A stretch of 64,000 nucleotides of DNA from Enterobacteriaceae bacterium ESL0689 (GTDB lineage Bacteria > Pseudomonadota > Gammaproteobacteria > Enterobacterales > Enterobacteriaceae), in assembly GCA_029433525.1 (NCBI GenBank), contig JAQTIF010000001.1, positions 124,001-188,000 of the forward strand, read 5' to 3'. Shown here piece by piece: positions 40,808 to 50,434 of the stretch; within the stretch, counting starts at the first letter, position 1, and every line of letters starts with the position of its first letter. The translations under genes and the position numbers were made by a program. Under the pieces are notes generated by a model, which saw only the letters and a program-made list of their open reading frames with translations, was not told the DNA's origin and made no database searches.

Positions 40808-41442
40808 TATTTGTTCTGTTCCAGTGTAATGGGCTGTTTAGCAATCTCTTTTAGTTGCGCAGTCAGCCCATCAATACCTTTAGTACGTAGCAGGTCGCTC
40901 CATTCATTCTGCTTGGTGGTTATCATACTCACACCTTCAGCAATCATATCGTAAGCCTGCCAGGTTCCGTTCTGGCTATTTTTACGCCACTGAAAGTCCA
41001 GACGTACCGGTGGACGCCCATTGGGATCGATAATCGTCACACGAATAGGGATAATCGTCGCCTCTCCCAGCGGTTTTTCCGGGGCAATCTGATACGTTTG
41101 TCCATGATACATGGCTAATGCCTGCCCATAGGCCTGCGTCAGATACGCATGAAAAGCACTGAAGTAAGCATCCCGCTGTGCCGGGGTGGCCTCTTTGTAA
41201 TAACGCCCCAGTACCAGGGCACCGGCGTATTTTACATGTACATAGGGCAGTAGTTCCTGATCAACTATGTCACGCAAATAATCGGGGTTAGCATGAATTT
41301 TAGGCTGTTCGTTTTTCAGACGATCAAACGTTTTCTGCGCCGCATTATCCATCAGCGTATAGGGATTCGATTGTTCTTCTGCACTCACCGTCGCTAACGG
41401 CGCAATGACCAGCATGGCGATCATCAGTAACTGTTTAAACAT
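40807..41442 (-). CDS. mlaC: periplasmic phospholipid carrier MlaC
   Basis: MlaC shuttles phospholipids across the periplasm between MlaA-OmpC and MlaFEDB. The 211 residues begin with a signal peptide ending near PLATVSA-EE. The body shows family stretches [37 protein letters not shown] and [10 protein letters not shown]. Confidence 0.96.
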   Translation of the reverse strand: MFKQLLMIAMLVIAPLATVSAEEQSNPYTLMDNAAQKTFDRLKNEQPKIHANPDYLRDIVDQELLPYVHVKYAGALVLGRYYKEATPAQRDAYFSAFHAYLTQAYGQALAMYHGQTYQIAPEKPLGEATIIPIRVTIIDPNGRPPVRLDFQWRKNSQNGTWQAYDMIAEGVSMITTKQNEWSDLLRTKGIDGLTAQLKEIAKQPITLEQNK

Positions 41443-41485
41443 AATATATTTCTCTTGATATTAATCCGTTGTTTATAGTGACAAA

Positions 41486-42016
41486 TTACCGCACATCAGC
41501 ATGATTTTCGGCTACGGCAGGATCGCCAGCATCCTTTTTATTGTCACTACCCTTACTGCTATAAAGGAACTGACCAATCAGATCTTCCAGCACTAACGCC
41601 GATTTGGTGTCCTGAATTGTGCCGCCCTCTTTCAGGGTTGCCGTCCCTAAATCAGGGTCATCAAAACCGATATTCAGCGCCAGATATTGCTCTCCCAACA
41701 AACCCGAAGTTCGTATCGCCAGAGAGCTGGAATCAGGAATATGGTTGTAATTTTTATCGATATCCAGCGTTACCCGTGGCAGATAAGTTTTTGTATCGAG
41801 AGTAATATCCGCCACCCGGCCAATCACCACACCACCAACACGTACCGGCGAGCGCACCTTTAAACCACCGATATTATCAAAGGTCGCATAGACACGATAT
41901 GTCGGCTCAGTATGTAAAGAGGTTATATTGGCCGCTTTCAGGCAGACAAACAGCGCCGCCAGTAAGGCAATCAGTAAAAACAGTCCCACCCAGATTTCAC
42001 TTTTTTTCGTTTGCAT
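41486..42016 (-). CDS. mlaD: MCE-domain subunit MlaD
   Basis: MlaD forms the hexameric periplasmic ring of the Mla transporter. I start at 42014-42016 (MQTKKSEIWVGLFLLIALLA), giving 176 residues, slightly shorter than E. coli (183) because of a shorter tail. One N-terminal membrane helix is followed by the MCE domain (RVYATFDNIGGLKVRSPVRV, then SLAIRTSGLLGEQYLALNIG). The start at 42031 would overlap mlaE. Confidence 0.95.
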   Translation of the reverse strand: MQTKKSEIWVGLFLLIALLAALFVCLKAANITSLHTEPTYRVYATFDNIGGLKVRSPVRVGGVVIGRVADITLDTKTYLPRVTLDIDKNYNHIPDSSSLAIRTSGLLGEQYLALNIGFDDPDLGTATLKEGGTIQDTKSALVLEDLIGQFLYSSKGSDNKKDAGDPAVAENHADVR

Positions 42017-42020
42017 GAAT

Positions 42021-42803
42021 TCAATTCCCAAACATCAGTGCAGTTAACACAAAATCCAGCGCCAGTACCGCCAGTGACGCATGCACCACCGTGCGTGTTG
42101 TTGCCCGACTAATTCCGGCTGAAGTCGGGATCGCATCATAACCATTAAATAACGCAATCCAGGTCACTGTGATGGCAAATACCAGGCTCTTAATCAGACA
42201 GTTCACCAGATCCAGTCGCCATTCAACCGCATTTTGCATCGCGGCCCAGAAAAAACCACTGTCGATGCCCTTCCAGTCAACACCAATCAGCGCGCCTCCC
42301 CAGATCCCGACAGCGACAAAAATAATCGTCAATAATGGCAATGAGATAACCCCGGCCCAAAAGCGGGGAGAGATAACACGACGTAAGGGATCGACCGCCA
42401 TCATCTCCATACTGGAAAGCTGTTCCGTCGCCCGCATCAGGCCAATTTCAGCCGTTAATGCCGACCCTGCGCGTCCGGCAAACAATAATGCGGCGACCAC
42501 CGGCCCTAACTCACGCAGTAAAGCCAGCGCGACCAGCATTCCCAGACTGCTCTCTGCGCCATAGGTAGTTAATATCATATACCCCTGTAGCCCCAGCACC
42601 ATGCCGATAAACAAGCCCGATACGATGATAATCAGCATCGATAACACGCCAACATTATAAAGCTGTTGTATCAGCAGGGGGGCATGCCTGCGCAATGCCG
42701 GTTTGCCAGCCAGGGCGTTGAAAAGCATCAATCCGGCGCGCCCAAATGCTGCCGTCGTTTTCATCCCCTGATGCCCGAATGCAGCCAGCGTATTTAACAA
42801 CAT
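42021..42803 (-). CDS. mlaE: permease subunit MlaE
   Basis: MlaE is the membrane permease of the Mla phospholipid transporter. The 260 residues equal E. coli MlaE and show six hydrophobic segments. The conserved [40 protein letters not shown] and [20 protein letters not shown] lie at the coupling region that meets MlaF. Confidence 0.96.
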   Translation of the reverse strand: MLLNTLAAFGHQGMKTTAAFGRAGLMLFNALAGKPALRRHAPLLIQQLYNVGVLSMLIIIVSGLFIGMVLGLQGYMILTTYGAESSLGMLVALALLRELGPVVAALLFAGRAGSALTAEIGLMRATEQLSSMEMMAVDPLRRVISPRFWAGVISLPLLTIIFVAVGIWGGALIGVDWKGIDSGFFWAAMQNAVEWRLDLVNCLIKSLVFAITVTWIALFNGYDAIPTSAGISRATTRTVVHASLAVLALDFVLTALMFGN

Positions 42804-42809
42804 GAATTG

Positions 42810-43622
42810 CTAACTCCCTATGCCTAATAAATCATGATAATAGTCATCCGCCGGATAGCGAAACGGCACCGGGCCGTCGGCAATACCATTAATGAACTGG
42901 CGAACCCGGGGATCACTGTTTTCGCGCAATGACTGGGCACTGCCGTGAGCGACCACTTTTTTGTCGGCGATAATATAGGCATTATCGGCGATACTCAGTA
43001 CTTCGGGTACATCATGTGATACCACGATACAGGTGACACCCAGTGTGTTATTCAGCTCTGAAATCAGTTTGACTAACACCCCCATAGTGATCGGGTCCTG
43101 GCCGACAAAAGGCTCATCGAACATAATCAGATCAGGTTCCAGCGCAATCGCCCGTGCCAGTGCTGCACGGCGTGCCATACCGCCAGAGAGTTCGGCAGGC
43201 ATTAATCTGGCGGCACCCCGCAGACCGACAGCTTCGAGCTTCATCATCACCGTTGTCTGTAGTAATGCATCAGGCAATCGGGTATGTTCACGCAGTGGAT
43301 AAGCGACATTGCTGAAAACGTCCATATCGGTAAATAGCGCCCCCGACTGAAATAACATGCTCATCCGTTTACGCACAGTATATAAACGCGAGCGTGACAT
43401 CTGTGGCACGTTTTCACCATCAAACAGGATCTCGCCTTTATCGGGGGTAATTTGTCCACCTATCAGACGCAATAATGTGGTTTTTCCAATCCCCGATGGT
43501 CCCATGATTGCCGTGATTTTACCGCGTGGCACAGCGAGCGAAATATCGTCGAAGATCACTCGTTCAGCGCGCGAAAAGGTCATATTGCTGACTTCGACTA
43601 AATTCATCAAAGTTTGACTCAT
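42810..43622 (-). CDS. mlaF: ATPase subunit MlaF
   Basis: MlaF is the ATPase of the Mla transporter. I start at ATG 43620-43622 (MSQTLMNLVEVSNMTFSRAE), giving 270 residues; a start at 43769 would run into a repeat element. Walker A is GPSGIGKTTLL, the signature LSGGMARR, Walker B LIMFDEPFVGQDP, and the H-loop VVSHDVPE. It is the first gene of mlaFEDCB and is divergent from yrbG. Confidence 0.96.
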   Translation of the reverse strand: MSQTLMNLVEVSNMTFSRAERVIFDDISLAVPRGKITAIMGPSGIGKTTLLRLIGGQITPDKGEILFDGENVPQMSRSRLYTVRKRMSMLFQSGALFTDMDVFSNVAYPLREHTRLPDALLQTTVMMKLEAVGLRGAARLMPAELSGGMARRAALARAIALEPDLIMFDEPFVGQDPITMGVLVKLISELNNTLGVTCIVVSHDVPEVLSIADNAYIIADKKVVAHGSAQSLRENSDPRVRQFINGIADGPVPFRYPADDYYHDLLGIGS

Positions 43623-43955
43623 AAAATCATCCTTACTGTATATCCTATCAGGCGTTTCCGGCACATCCTGTCTGGATACGGACAGCACGGAGAAACCGCA
43701 GCGTACAAGGAATTTCGGACACTTCCTACCACCAAAATGGCAAGTAAAATAGCCTGATTGGTCAGGCATTAAGCATGATGCCTTGTTTAATCTGAGGACA
43801 AAAGTCGTATTTTTACAGAATATTAGCTGTTGAAGTTAGCGAAAGCTGGCATTTGTTTTACTTTTGACAAACATAAAGTCAAAATTAAAGACAGATGACG
43901 CTACCCATAAATCAGCGCAGCAAAACAATGATTATACCTGAAAAAAGGACGTTAA
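43623..43955. other. 333-bp divergent gap between mlaF and yrbG
   Basis: The gap holds repeat copy G next to mlaF and AT-rich sequence next to yrbG. The mla promoter must lie in or beyond the repeat, so the element may form part of the mla leader. Confidence 0.5.
43646..43775 (+). repeat. interspersed repeat, copy G (internally deleted)
   Basis: CTATCAGGCG at the left, CTGTCTGGATACGGACAGCA, then GGAGAAACCGCAGCGTACA as in copies A and B, a deletion of about 13 bases, AGGAATTTCGGACACTTCC, then AAAATGGCAAGTAAAATAGC and CCTGATTGGTCAGGC. It lies 24 bp upstream of mlaF and extends away from it. Confidence 0.7.
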
Positions 43956-44930
43956 ATGCTTTTAGCGACAGCTCTGTTAATAATTGGCTTATTGCTGGTA
44001 GCCTACAGTGCTGACCGCCTGGTTTACGCCTCGGCAATACTTTGTCGTATGATCGGCATTCCCTCTTTAATTATTGGTATGACCGTCGTCAGTATCGGTA
44101 CCAGTCTGCCCGCCATTATCATCTCTGCGGCCGCCTCTTTACATGGGCAGATCGATCTTGCGATCGGCACCGCGATGGGATCAAATATTACCAATATTTT
44201 ATTGATTCTCGGTTGTGCAGCCTTACTTCACCCGCTTACCGTACATTCTGATATTCTGCGTCGCGAATTATTATTCATGTTACTGGCCAGTTTGCTGGCC
44301 GGTTTTGTCCTGTATGATGAGCAATTGTCGCTCACAGATGGCTTGTGTTTACTGGCCATCGCCATCCTGTGGCTGCTGTCTGCGATAAAACTCGCCGGTC
44401 AGACAAAATATCAGACGAGCGATCGCCTGACTGAGGAACAGATAGCAGAACTTCCCCGGGAGGGGTCGCTTTCTGTCGCACTACTCTGGCTGGGGGCCGC
44501 CCTGATAATCATGCCAGTCGCGACAAAAATGGTGGTAGATAATGTGACCGTACTGGCAAACTATTTTATGATCAGTGAACTGACCGTTGGCCTGACGATA
44601 GTGGCAATTGGCACCAGCTTACCAGAACTGGCGACGACAATAGCAGGGGCGCGAAAAGGGGAATATGATATCGCTATCGGTAACATTATTGGGGCGAATA
44701 TTATTAATATTGCTCTGGTTCTCGGTTTACCGGCATTAATTTCTCCTGGTACATTCGCACCCGAAGCATTTATCCGTGATTACACGGTTATGCTATTGGT
44801 CAGCGTGATATTCATCCTGCTATGCTGGCGTCGCAAACAACCACCAGGCCGTCTCGCTGGCGCATTACTGATTGGCGGTTTTGTGATTTGGCTAGCAATG
44901 TTGTACTGGGCAGCACCGCTCATTCGTTGA
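43956..44930 (+). CDS. yrbG: cation/proton exchanger of the CaCA family
   Basis: The 324 residues show the two inverted five-helix Na/Ca-exchanger repeats, each with its alpha motif: SIGTSLPAIIISAAASLHGQ, then AIGTAMGSNITNILLILG; and AIGTSLPELATTIAGARKGE, then AIGNIIGANIINIALVLG. It probably moves Ca2+ or Na+ against H+. It is the first gene of yrbG-kdsD-kdsC-lptC-lptA-lptB-rpoN, as in E. coli. kdsD starts 19 bp later. Confidence 0.95.
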   Translation: MLLATALLIIGLLLVAYSADRLVYASAILCRMIGIPSLIIGMTVVSIGTSLPAIIISAAASLHGQIDLAIGTAMGSNITNILLILGCAALLHPLTVHSDILRRELLFMLLASLLAGFVLYDEQLSLTDGLCLLAIAILWLLSAIKLAGQTKYQTSDRLTEEQIAELPREGSLSVALLWLGAALIIMPVATKMVVDNVTVLANYFMISELTVGLTIVAIGTSLPELATTIAGARKGEYDIAIGNIIGANIINIALVLGLPALISPGTFAPEAFIRDYTVMLLVSVIFILLCWRRKQPPGRLAGALLIGGFVIWLAMLYWAAPLIR

Positions 44931-44949
44931 ATGAATCAAGGATAATACA

Positions 44950-45936
44950 ATGTCAAACAAAGAGTTATCACCGCGCTTTGATTTTCAGCAGGCAGGGCGA
45001 GAAGTGCTGAAAATTGAACGTGAAAGTCTGGCGCAACTCGATCAATATATTGATGATAACTTCACCCGTGCCTGCGATCGAATCTACCACTGTCATGGCA
45101 AAACGGTCATCATGGGGATGGGAAAATCGGGTCATATTGGGCGAAAAATGGCGGCGACTTTTGCCAGCACAGGAACGCCTTCATTTTTCGTTCATCCCGG
45201 CGAAGCTTCCCACGGTGACTTAGGCATGGTCACGCCGAAAGATATTGTTATCGCACTATCCAATTCCGGCGAATCGAACGAGATTCTGGCGTTGATTCCG
45301 GTATTAAAGCGCCAGCATATTCCGCTCATCTGTATTACCGGACGTACTGAAAGCAGTATGGCACGTGCGGCAGATATTCACCTGTGCGTAAAAGTCCCCA
45401 AAGAAGCGTGCCCGTTAGGATTAGCACCGACTTCCAGTACGACGGCTGCGCTGGTCATGGGGGACGCACTGGCGGTTGCGTTACTGGAAGCACGCGGCTT
45501 CACCGCTGAAGATTTCGCCCTGTCTCACCCCGGCGGCGCACTGGGGCGAAAGTTACTGCTGCGGGTCAATGATATTATGCATACCGGTGATGAAATCCCT
45601 CATGTCGATACCCAGGCGACTCTGCGTGATGCGCTGCTGGAGATCACCCGTAAAAATTTAGGTATGACGGCCATCTGCGATGATGATATGAATATTATCG
45701 GGATTTTTACTGATGGCGACTTACGTCGTGTTTTCGACACCAACATTGATATGCGTCATGCCCGTATAGCCGATGTCATGACGCCGGGAGGCGTTCGCAT
45801 ACAACCCACTCTGCTCGCCGTTGATGCGCTGAATCTGATGCAATCCCGCCACATCACCTGTGTGTTAGTCGCCGAGGGTGACCGTCTGTCAGGTGTGGTA
45901 CATATGCATGATCTCCTGCGCGCAGGTGTAGTATAA
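44950..45936 (+). CDS. kdsD: arabinose-5-phosphate isomerase
   Basis: KdsD makes D-arabinose 5-phosphate, the first step of Kdo synthesis for LPS. The 328 residues equal E. coli KdsD: an N-terminal SIS sugar-isomerase domain (GMGKSGHIGRKMAATFASTG, ALSNSGESNEILALIPVLKR) and two C-terminal CBS domains (about 205-325). It is followed by kdsC after 11 bp. Confidence 0.96.
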   Translation: MSNKELSPRFDFQQAGREVLKIERESLAQLDQYIDDNFTRACDRIYHCHGKTVIMGMGKSGHIGRKMAATFASTGTPSFFVHPGEASHGDLGMVTPKDIVIALSNSGESNEILALIPVLKRQHIPLICITGRTESSMARAADIHLCVKVPKEACPLGLAPTSSTTAALVMGDALAVALLEARGFTAEDFALSHPGGALGRKLLLRVNDIMHTGDEIPHVDTQATLRDALLEITRKNLGMTAICDDDMNIIGIFTDGDLRRVFDTNIDMRHARIADVMTPGGVRIQPTLLAVDALNLMQSRHITCVLVAEGDRLSGVVHMHDLLRAGVV

Positions 45937-45947
45937 ATAAGGATAAG

Positions 45948-46517
45948 ATGATGAATAATGCTGGTGCCCCCTGGGTGACCTGTTATGGGCCCGTCAGTGC
46001 TGATGTCTTCGCGCGCGCCCTGAAGATCCGTCTATTGATTCTCGATGTTGACGGCGTCCTGTCCGATGGCCTCATCTATATGGGGAATCAAGGAGAAGAA
46101 CTGAAAGCATTTCATGTCCGTGATGGTTACGGACTCCGTTGCGCACTGACATCCGGTATTGAAGTGGCCATTATTACCGGCAGAAGCGGCAGACTGATTG
46201 AAGACCGCTGCCAGACGCTGGGCATTCGTCATCTGTATCAGGGGCAGTCTGATAAACGCCAGGCTTTTCACGACTTATTAAAGACCCTTGCGCTTTCTCC
46301 GCAAGAAGCGGCGTATATTGGTGATGATCTGATCGACTGGCCCGTCATGGCAGAAACCGGACTGAGCGTTGCCGTCGCAGACGCACACCCGCTACTGTTA
46401 CCACGCGCCGATTATGTCACCCATATTAATGGGGGTCGTGGAGCGGTACGCGAAGTGTGTGATTTGTTATTATTAGCACAGGGCAAACTGGATGAGGCCA
46501 CAGGGCTATCAATATGA
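45948..46517 (+). CDS. kdsC: Kdo-8-phosphate phosphatase
   Basis: KdsC is a C0-type HAD phosphatase that releases Kdo from Kdo-8-P. The 189 residues (188 if Met 2 is used) carry HAD motif I LDVDGVLSDGLIYMG, motif II ITGRSG and motif IV YIGDDLIDWPVM. The stop overlaps the lptC start by four bases (ATGA). Confidence 0.96.
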   Translation: MMNNAGAPWVTCYGPVSADVFARALKIRLLILDVDGVLSDGLIYMGNQGEELKAFHVRDGYGLRCALTSGIEVAIITGRSGRLIEDRCQTLGIRHLYQGQSDKRQAFHDLLKTLALSPQEAAYIGDDLIDWPVMAETGLSVAVADAHPLLLPRADYVTHINGGRGAVREVCDLLLLAQGKLDEATGLSI

Positions 46518-47089
46518 GTAAAACCAGACGCTGGGTTATTATTTTATTATCGCTGGTGGCGCTGATTCTGGTTGGTCTGAATCTGACAGAGACGAATGCG
46601 CCCTTTCAACTTCAGATCCAGTCAGATGCTCCGACGTATACCAGCGAACACACCGATACCGTTGTTTATAATCCGGAAGGCGCTCTGAGTTATCGTCTGG
46701 TTGCGGATCATGTGGCTTATTTCTCTGCACAGGAACTGTCGTGGTTCACACATCCGATAATGACCTTGTATAACGTCAATAAAGAACCCGACTGGTCTGT
46801 CAGAGCAGATAAAGCCAAATTGACCAAAGATCGTATGCTGTATCTTTACGGGCATGTTGAGGTGAAAGCACTGACTATCGATTCTCAACTGCGCAAAATA
46901 ACAACCGATAATGCCTTGATAAATCTGGTGACATTTGATGTGACCTCCGATGATGTCGTCACATTATATGGAACAACATTTAATTCCAGTGGCCTGAAAA
47001 TGCGTGGAAATTTACGCAGCAAAACGGCCGAGCTGATTGAAAAAGTGAAAACTTCCTATGAAATTCAGAATACACAAACTCAGCCTTAA
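46514..47089 (+). CDS. lptC: LPS transport protein LptC
   Basis: LptC is a bitopic inner membrane protein passing LPS from LptBFG to LptA. The 191 residues equal E. coli LptC: one N-terminal membrane helix (WVIILLSLVALILVGLNL) and a periplasmic beta-jellyroll (YHQ-like repeats; LYLYGHVEVKALTIDSQLRK). Its 3' end overlaps the lptA start by 32 bases. Confidence 0.96.
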   Translation: MSKTRRWVIILLSLVALILVGLNLTETNAPFQLQIQSDAPTYTSEHTDTVVYNPEGALSYRLVADHVAYFSAQELSWFTHPIMTLYNVNKEPDWSVRADKAKLTKDRMLYLYGHVEVKALTIDSQLRKITTDNALINLVTFDVTSDDVVTLYGTTFNSSGLKMRGNLRSKTAELIEKVKTSYEIQNTQTQP

Positions 47090-47603
47090 AGTGGTACTTG
47101 CCAGCGCCTTGCTGACTGCTGGCTGGCCAGTGCTGGCCATCACGGGTGATACCGAACAACCGATTCATATCGAATCGGATCAACAATCGCTGGATATGCA
47201 AGGCAACGTTGTAACATTTACCGGCAATGTGGTCGTCACCCAGGGGACGATCAAAGTCAATGCCGATAAAGTCGTGGTGACCCGTCCTGGCGGTGATCAA
47301 GGCAAAGAGGTGATTGACGGCTATGGTCATCCTGCCACCTTCTATCAGATGCAGGATAACGGTAAACCAGTCAAGGGACGCGCTGATAAAATGCATTATG
47401 AATTACAAAATGATTTCGTCGTGCTTCTCGGCAATGCCTATCTTGATCAGCTTGATAGCAATATCCAGGGGGATAAAATTACCTACCTGGTCAAAGAGCA
47501 AAAAATGCAGGCATTCAGCAGCAAAGGACAACGCGTGAAAACGGTGCTGGTTCCCGGGCAACTCCAGGACAAAACCGCGCAGCATCCCCAGAAAGGTCAC
47601 TAA
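47058..47603 (+). CDS. lptA: periplasmic LPS bridge protein LptA
   Basis: LptA polymerises into the periplasmic bridge carrying LPS. The 181 residues include a signal peptide (ending near PVLA-ITGD). The jellyroll contains IHIESDQQSLDMQGNVVTFT, GNVVVTQGTIKVNADKVVVT and GDKITYLVKEQKMQAFSSKG. lptB starts six bases after the stop. Confidence 0.97.
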   Translation: MKFRIHKLSLKVVLASALLTAGWPVLAITGDTEQPIHIESDQQSLDMQGNVVTFTGNVVVTQGTIKVNADKVVVTRPGGDQGKEVIDGYGHPATFYQMQDNGKPVKGRADKMHYELQNDFVVLLGNAYLDQLDSNIQGDKITYLVKEQKMQAFSSKGQRVKTVLVPGQLQDKTAQHPQKGH

Positions 47604-47609
47604 TTTGCT

Positions 47610-48335
47610 ATGGCTATATTAACTGTCAAAAATCTCGCCAAAGCCTATAAAGGTCGCCGGGTTGTCGAGAATGTCAGCCTGACCGTCAAATCAGGTGAAA
47701 TTGTCGGTCTGCTCGGCCCCAATGGTGCAGGAAAAACAACCACGTTCTATATGGTTGTTGGCATTGTGCCACGCGACGCGGGTAATATTATCATCGATGA
47801 TGAAGATATCAGTCTGTTGCCATTACACGCCCGGGCCCGGCGCGGGATCGGCTATTTACCGCAAGAAAAATCTATTTTTCAGCGTCTGAGCGTGTACGAT
47901 AATCTGATGGCTATTTTACAGATCCGCGATGATCTCAGCCGTGAACAGCGCGCTGATCGTGCGCAGGAGTTAATGGAGGAGTTTCACATCGATCATTTGC
48001 GTGACCATCTTAGCCAGTCACTTTCCGGTGGTGAACGTCGTCGGGTCGAAATTGCCCGTGCACTGGCGGCAAATCCAAAATTTATCTTACTTGATGAGCC
48101 ATTTGCCGGTGTTGATCCCATTTCTGTTATCGATATCAAACATATTATTGAGCATCTGCGGGATAGTGGGCTGGGTGTACTGATAACGGATCATAATGTG
48201 AGAGAAACCCTGGCGGTCTGCGAACGCGCCTATATAGTCAATGCCGGACATCTCATCGCTCATGGTACACCGCAAGAGATACTGAGCAATGAACAAGTTA
48301 AGCGCGTATACCTTGGGGAAGATTTCAGACTCTGA
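47610..48335 (+). CDS. lptB: LPS export ATPase LptB
   Basis: LptB drives the LptB2FGC LPS extractor. The 241 residues equal E. coli LptB. Walker A is [14 protein letters not shown], the signature [10 protein letters not shown], Walker [14 protein letters not shown], and the C-terminal [20 protein letters not shown] is conserved. rpoN follows after 47 bp. Confidence 0.97.
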   Translation: MAILTVKNLAKAYKGRRVVENVSLTVKSGEIVGLLGPNGAGKTTTFYMVVGIVPRDAGNIIIDDEDISLLPLHARARRGIGYLPQEKSIFQRLSVYDNLMAILQIRDDLSREQRADRAQELMEEFHIDHLRDHLSQSLSGGERRRVEIARALAANPKFILLDEPFAGVDPISVIDIKHIIEHLRDSGLGVLITDHNVRETLAVCERAYIVNAGHLIAHGTPQEILSNEQVKRVYLGEDFRL

Positions 48336-48382
48336 CAAGGTAAACGTGACTGTCATTTTCACCGGAGAGAGGAGTCCTGAAT

Positions 48383-49816
48383 ATAAAACAAGGATTGCAA
48401 TTAAAGCTCAGCCAACAGCTTGCTATGACACCACAGTTGCAGCAAGCGATACGTTTACTGCAACTATCAACGTTAGAGCTGCGCCAGGAACTCCAGCAAG
48501 CACTGGAAAGTAACCCATTGCTTGAGCAAACCGATATTCATGATGAAGTAGAAGCCAGCGAGCCTGAGGACCCTGATTCGCTGGAGATCGTAGAAGCATT
48601 TGAGAAACAAGAATTACCTGAAGACTTACCCCTTGATGCGAGCTGGGACGAAGTCTATACCGCCGGGACGCCATCAGGAAACAGCGTGGATTATCAGTAC
48701 GATGAGTTACCCGTCTATCAGGGAGAGACTACGCAAACGCTGCAGGATTATCTGATGTGGCAACTCAATCTAGCCCCCTTCACCGAGACAGATCGCGCTA
48801 TCGCCGCCGCGATCATTGACGCCGTCGATGACAATGGCTACCTCACTATCTCGCTACAAGAGATTGTCGAATGCATGCATGATGACGATATCGACCCCGA
48901 AGAGATAGAAGTGGTACTCAAGCGAGTTCAGCGCTTCGATCCTGTCGGTGTCGCCGCAAAGGATTTGCGCGATTGCTTGCTGGTACAGCTTTCACAATAT
49001 GACCAGCAGACACCGTGGCTGGAAGAAGCCCGCCTTATTATCGCTGATCATCTTGATCTGCTGGCGCATCATGATTTCCGCACCCTGATGCGCGTCACCC
49101 GACTCAAAGAAGAGGGGCTGAAAGCGGCCTGCAAACTGATCCAGTCGCTCGATCCCCGCCCGGGTCAATCGATTCAAAGCAACAGAGCTGAATATGTTAT
49201 TCCTGATGTCCTGGTGCGTAAAATAGGCGATCACTGGGGGGTTGAGTTAAATGCCGATAGCGTGCCTCATCTGACCATTAACCAACAGTATGCCGCCATG
49301 AACAAGGGGGCCCGTCATGATACCGATAGTCAGTTTATTCGCCATAATTTGCAGGAGGCACGCTGGCTGATCAAGAGTCTGGAAGCCCGCAATGATACCC
49401 TGCTGCGTGTCAGTCGCTATATTGTCGAGCAACAACAGGCCTTCTTCGGGCACGGCGAAGAGTTTATGAAACCAATGGTGCTGGCTGATGTCGCTCAGGC
49501 CATCGATATGCATGAGTCGACTATCTCCCGGGTGACCAGCCAGAAATATCTGCATAGTCCGCGTGGTATTTTTGAGTTAAAGTATTTCTTCTCCAGCCAT
49601 GTGAATACTGAAAATGGTGGGGAGGTGTCGTCAACCGCCATCCGTGCGCTGATCAGAAAATTAATCACCGCTGAGAATCCGACAAAACCCCTCAGTGACA
49701 GTAAACTCACCCACTTATTGTCTGAAAAGGGGATCATCGTCGCACGTCGCACGATTGCCAAATACCGGGAGTCGTTATCTATTCCTCCCTCTAACCAGCG
49801 AAAAAAACTACGCTAG
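48383..49816 (+). CDS. rpoN: RNA polymerase sigma-54 factor, apparently with an AUA start codon
   Basis: The protein matches E. coli sigma-54 (477 residues) end to end: the N-terminal activator region ([20 protein letters not shown]), the core-binding region, the helix-turn-helix [20 protein letters not shown] and the RpoN box [18 protein letters not shown]. coli starts MKQGLQL; here the matching codons are ATA AAA CAA GGA TTG CAA (48383 on). GGAG at 48371-48374 is eight bases before the ATA, which is ideal spacing. There is no in-frame ATG nearby. CTG 48377 or TTG 48395 could be used instead: the first has acceptable spacing to an upstream GGAGAG, the second is too far from any ribosome binding site. 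Counted from ATA it has 477 codons. Confidence 0.9.
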   Translation: MKQGLQLKLSQQLAMTPQLQQAIRLLQLSTLELRQELQQALESNPLLEQTDIHDEVEASEPEDPDSLEIVEAFEKQELPEDLPLDASWDEVYTAGTPSGNSVDYQYDELPVYQGETTQTLQDYLMWQLNLAPFTETDRAIAAAIIDAVDDNGYLTISLQEIVECMHDDDIDPEEIEVVLKRVQRFDPVGVAAKDLRDCLLVQLSQYDQQTPWLEEARLIIADHLDLLAHHDFRTLMRVTRLKEEGLKAACKLIQSLDPRPGQSIQSNRAEYVIPDVLVRKIGDHWGVELNADSVPHLTINQQYAAMNKGARHDTDSQFIRHNLQEARWLIKSLEARNDTLLRVSRYIVEQQQAFFGHGEEFMKPMVLADVAQAIDMHESTISRVTSQKYLHSPRGIFELKYFFSSHVNTENGGEVSSTAIRALIRKLITAENPTKPLSDSKLTHLLSEKGIIVARRTIAKYRESLSIPPSNQRKKLR

Positions 49817-49823
49817 AGCAGGA

Positions 49824-49883
49824 ATGAAGTCCCGGCACAACCATCATGATAAAATTCAGCAACCTGCTGACGTTGACAGGTGA
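49824..49883 (+). pseudogene. hpf: possible C-terminal remnant of deleted hpf
   Basis: E. coli has hpf (ribosome hibernation promoting factor, 95 residues) between rpoN and ptsN. Here the whole gap is 82 bp. A 19-codon frame with AGGA before its ATG reads MKSRHNHHDKIQQPADVDR. Its RH-x-x-x-DKIQQ resembles the E. coli Hpf end KHKDKLKQH. The likeness is short and could be chance; the absence of hpf itself is certain at this locus. Confidence 0.35.
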
Positions 49884-49898
49884 TAAGACCCAGGTGAA

Positions 49899-50390
49899 AT
49901 GATGATAAATAACGATTCCCCCCTGCAACTCAGTCACATTCTGAGCAGAGAATGTACCCTCAGCCAGGTTCACTGCCAGAGCAAAAAACGGACACTGGAA
50001 ATTATCAGTGGGCTGGCAGCAAAACAGCTAAACTTGTCGCCACAAGTGGTATTTGAAGCGCTCCTCAGCCGTGAAAGAATGGGAACCACGGGCATTGGTA
50101 ACGGTATTGCCATTCCACATGGTAAACTGGATGAGGATACACTGCGAACTATCGGTGTTTTTATTCAGTTAGCAACGCCGATCGCTTTTGATGCGCTCGA
50201 CAACCAGGCCGTCGATCTGCTGTTTGCGCTTCTGGTTCCTGTCGATCGGGTCCAGGCCCATCGGCATACACTTTCGCTGGTGACCCAGCAACTGACTGAT
50301 AAAAATATTTGCCGCCGTCTGCGCGCTGCGCAAAGCGATGGCGAATTATATGAGATCATCATTGCTGCAGGAAACAGCAATGAGACATAA
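49899..50390 (+). CDS. ptsN: nitrogen PTS enzyme IIA
   Basis: PtsN (EIIA-Ntr) is the terminal phosphoacceptor of the nitrogen PTS and regulates potassium transport and other targets by its phosphorylation state. The 163 residues equal the E. coli length. The active His is in IGNGIAIPHGKLDEDTL. The second Met (49902) could be the true start. It is separated from rapZ by 44 bp. Confidence 0.96.
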   Translation: MMINNDSPLQLSHILSRECTLSQVHCQSKKRTLEIISGLAAKQLNLSPQVVFEALLSRERMGTTGIGNGIAIPHGKLDEDTLRTIGVFIQLATPIAFDALDNQAVDLLFALLVPVDRVQAHRHTLSLVTQQLTDKNICRRLRAAQSDGELYEIIIAAGNSNET

Positions 50391-50434
50391 CCGAGGAAAT
50401 GCTTCCCTTCTATCGTGGTTAAGGAGAACAATAC

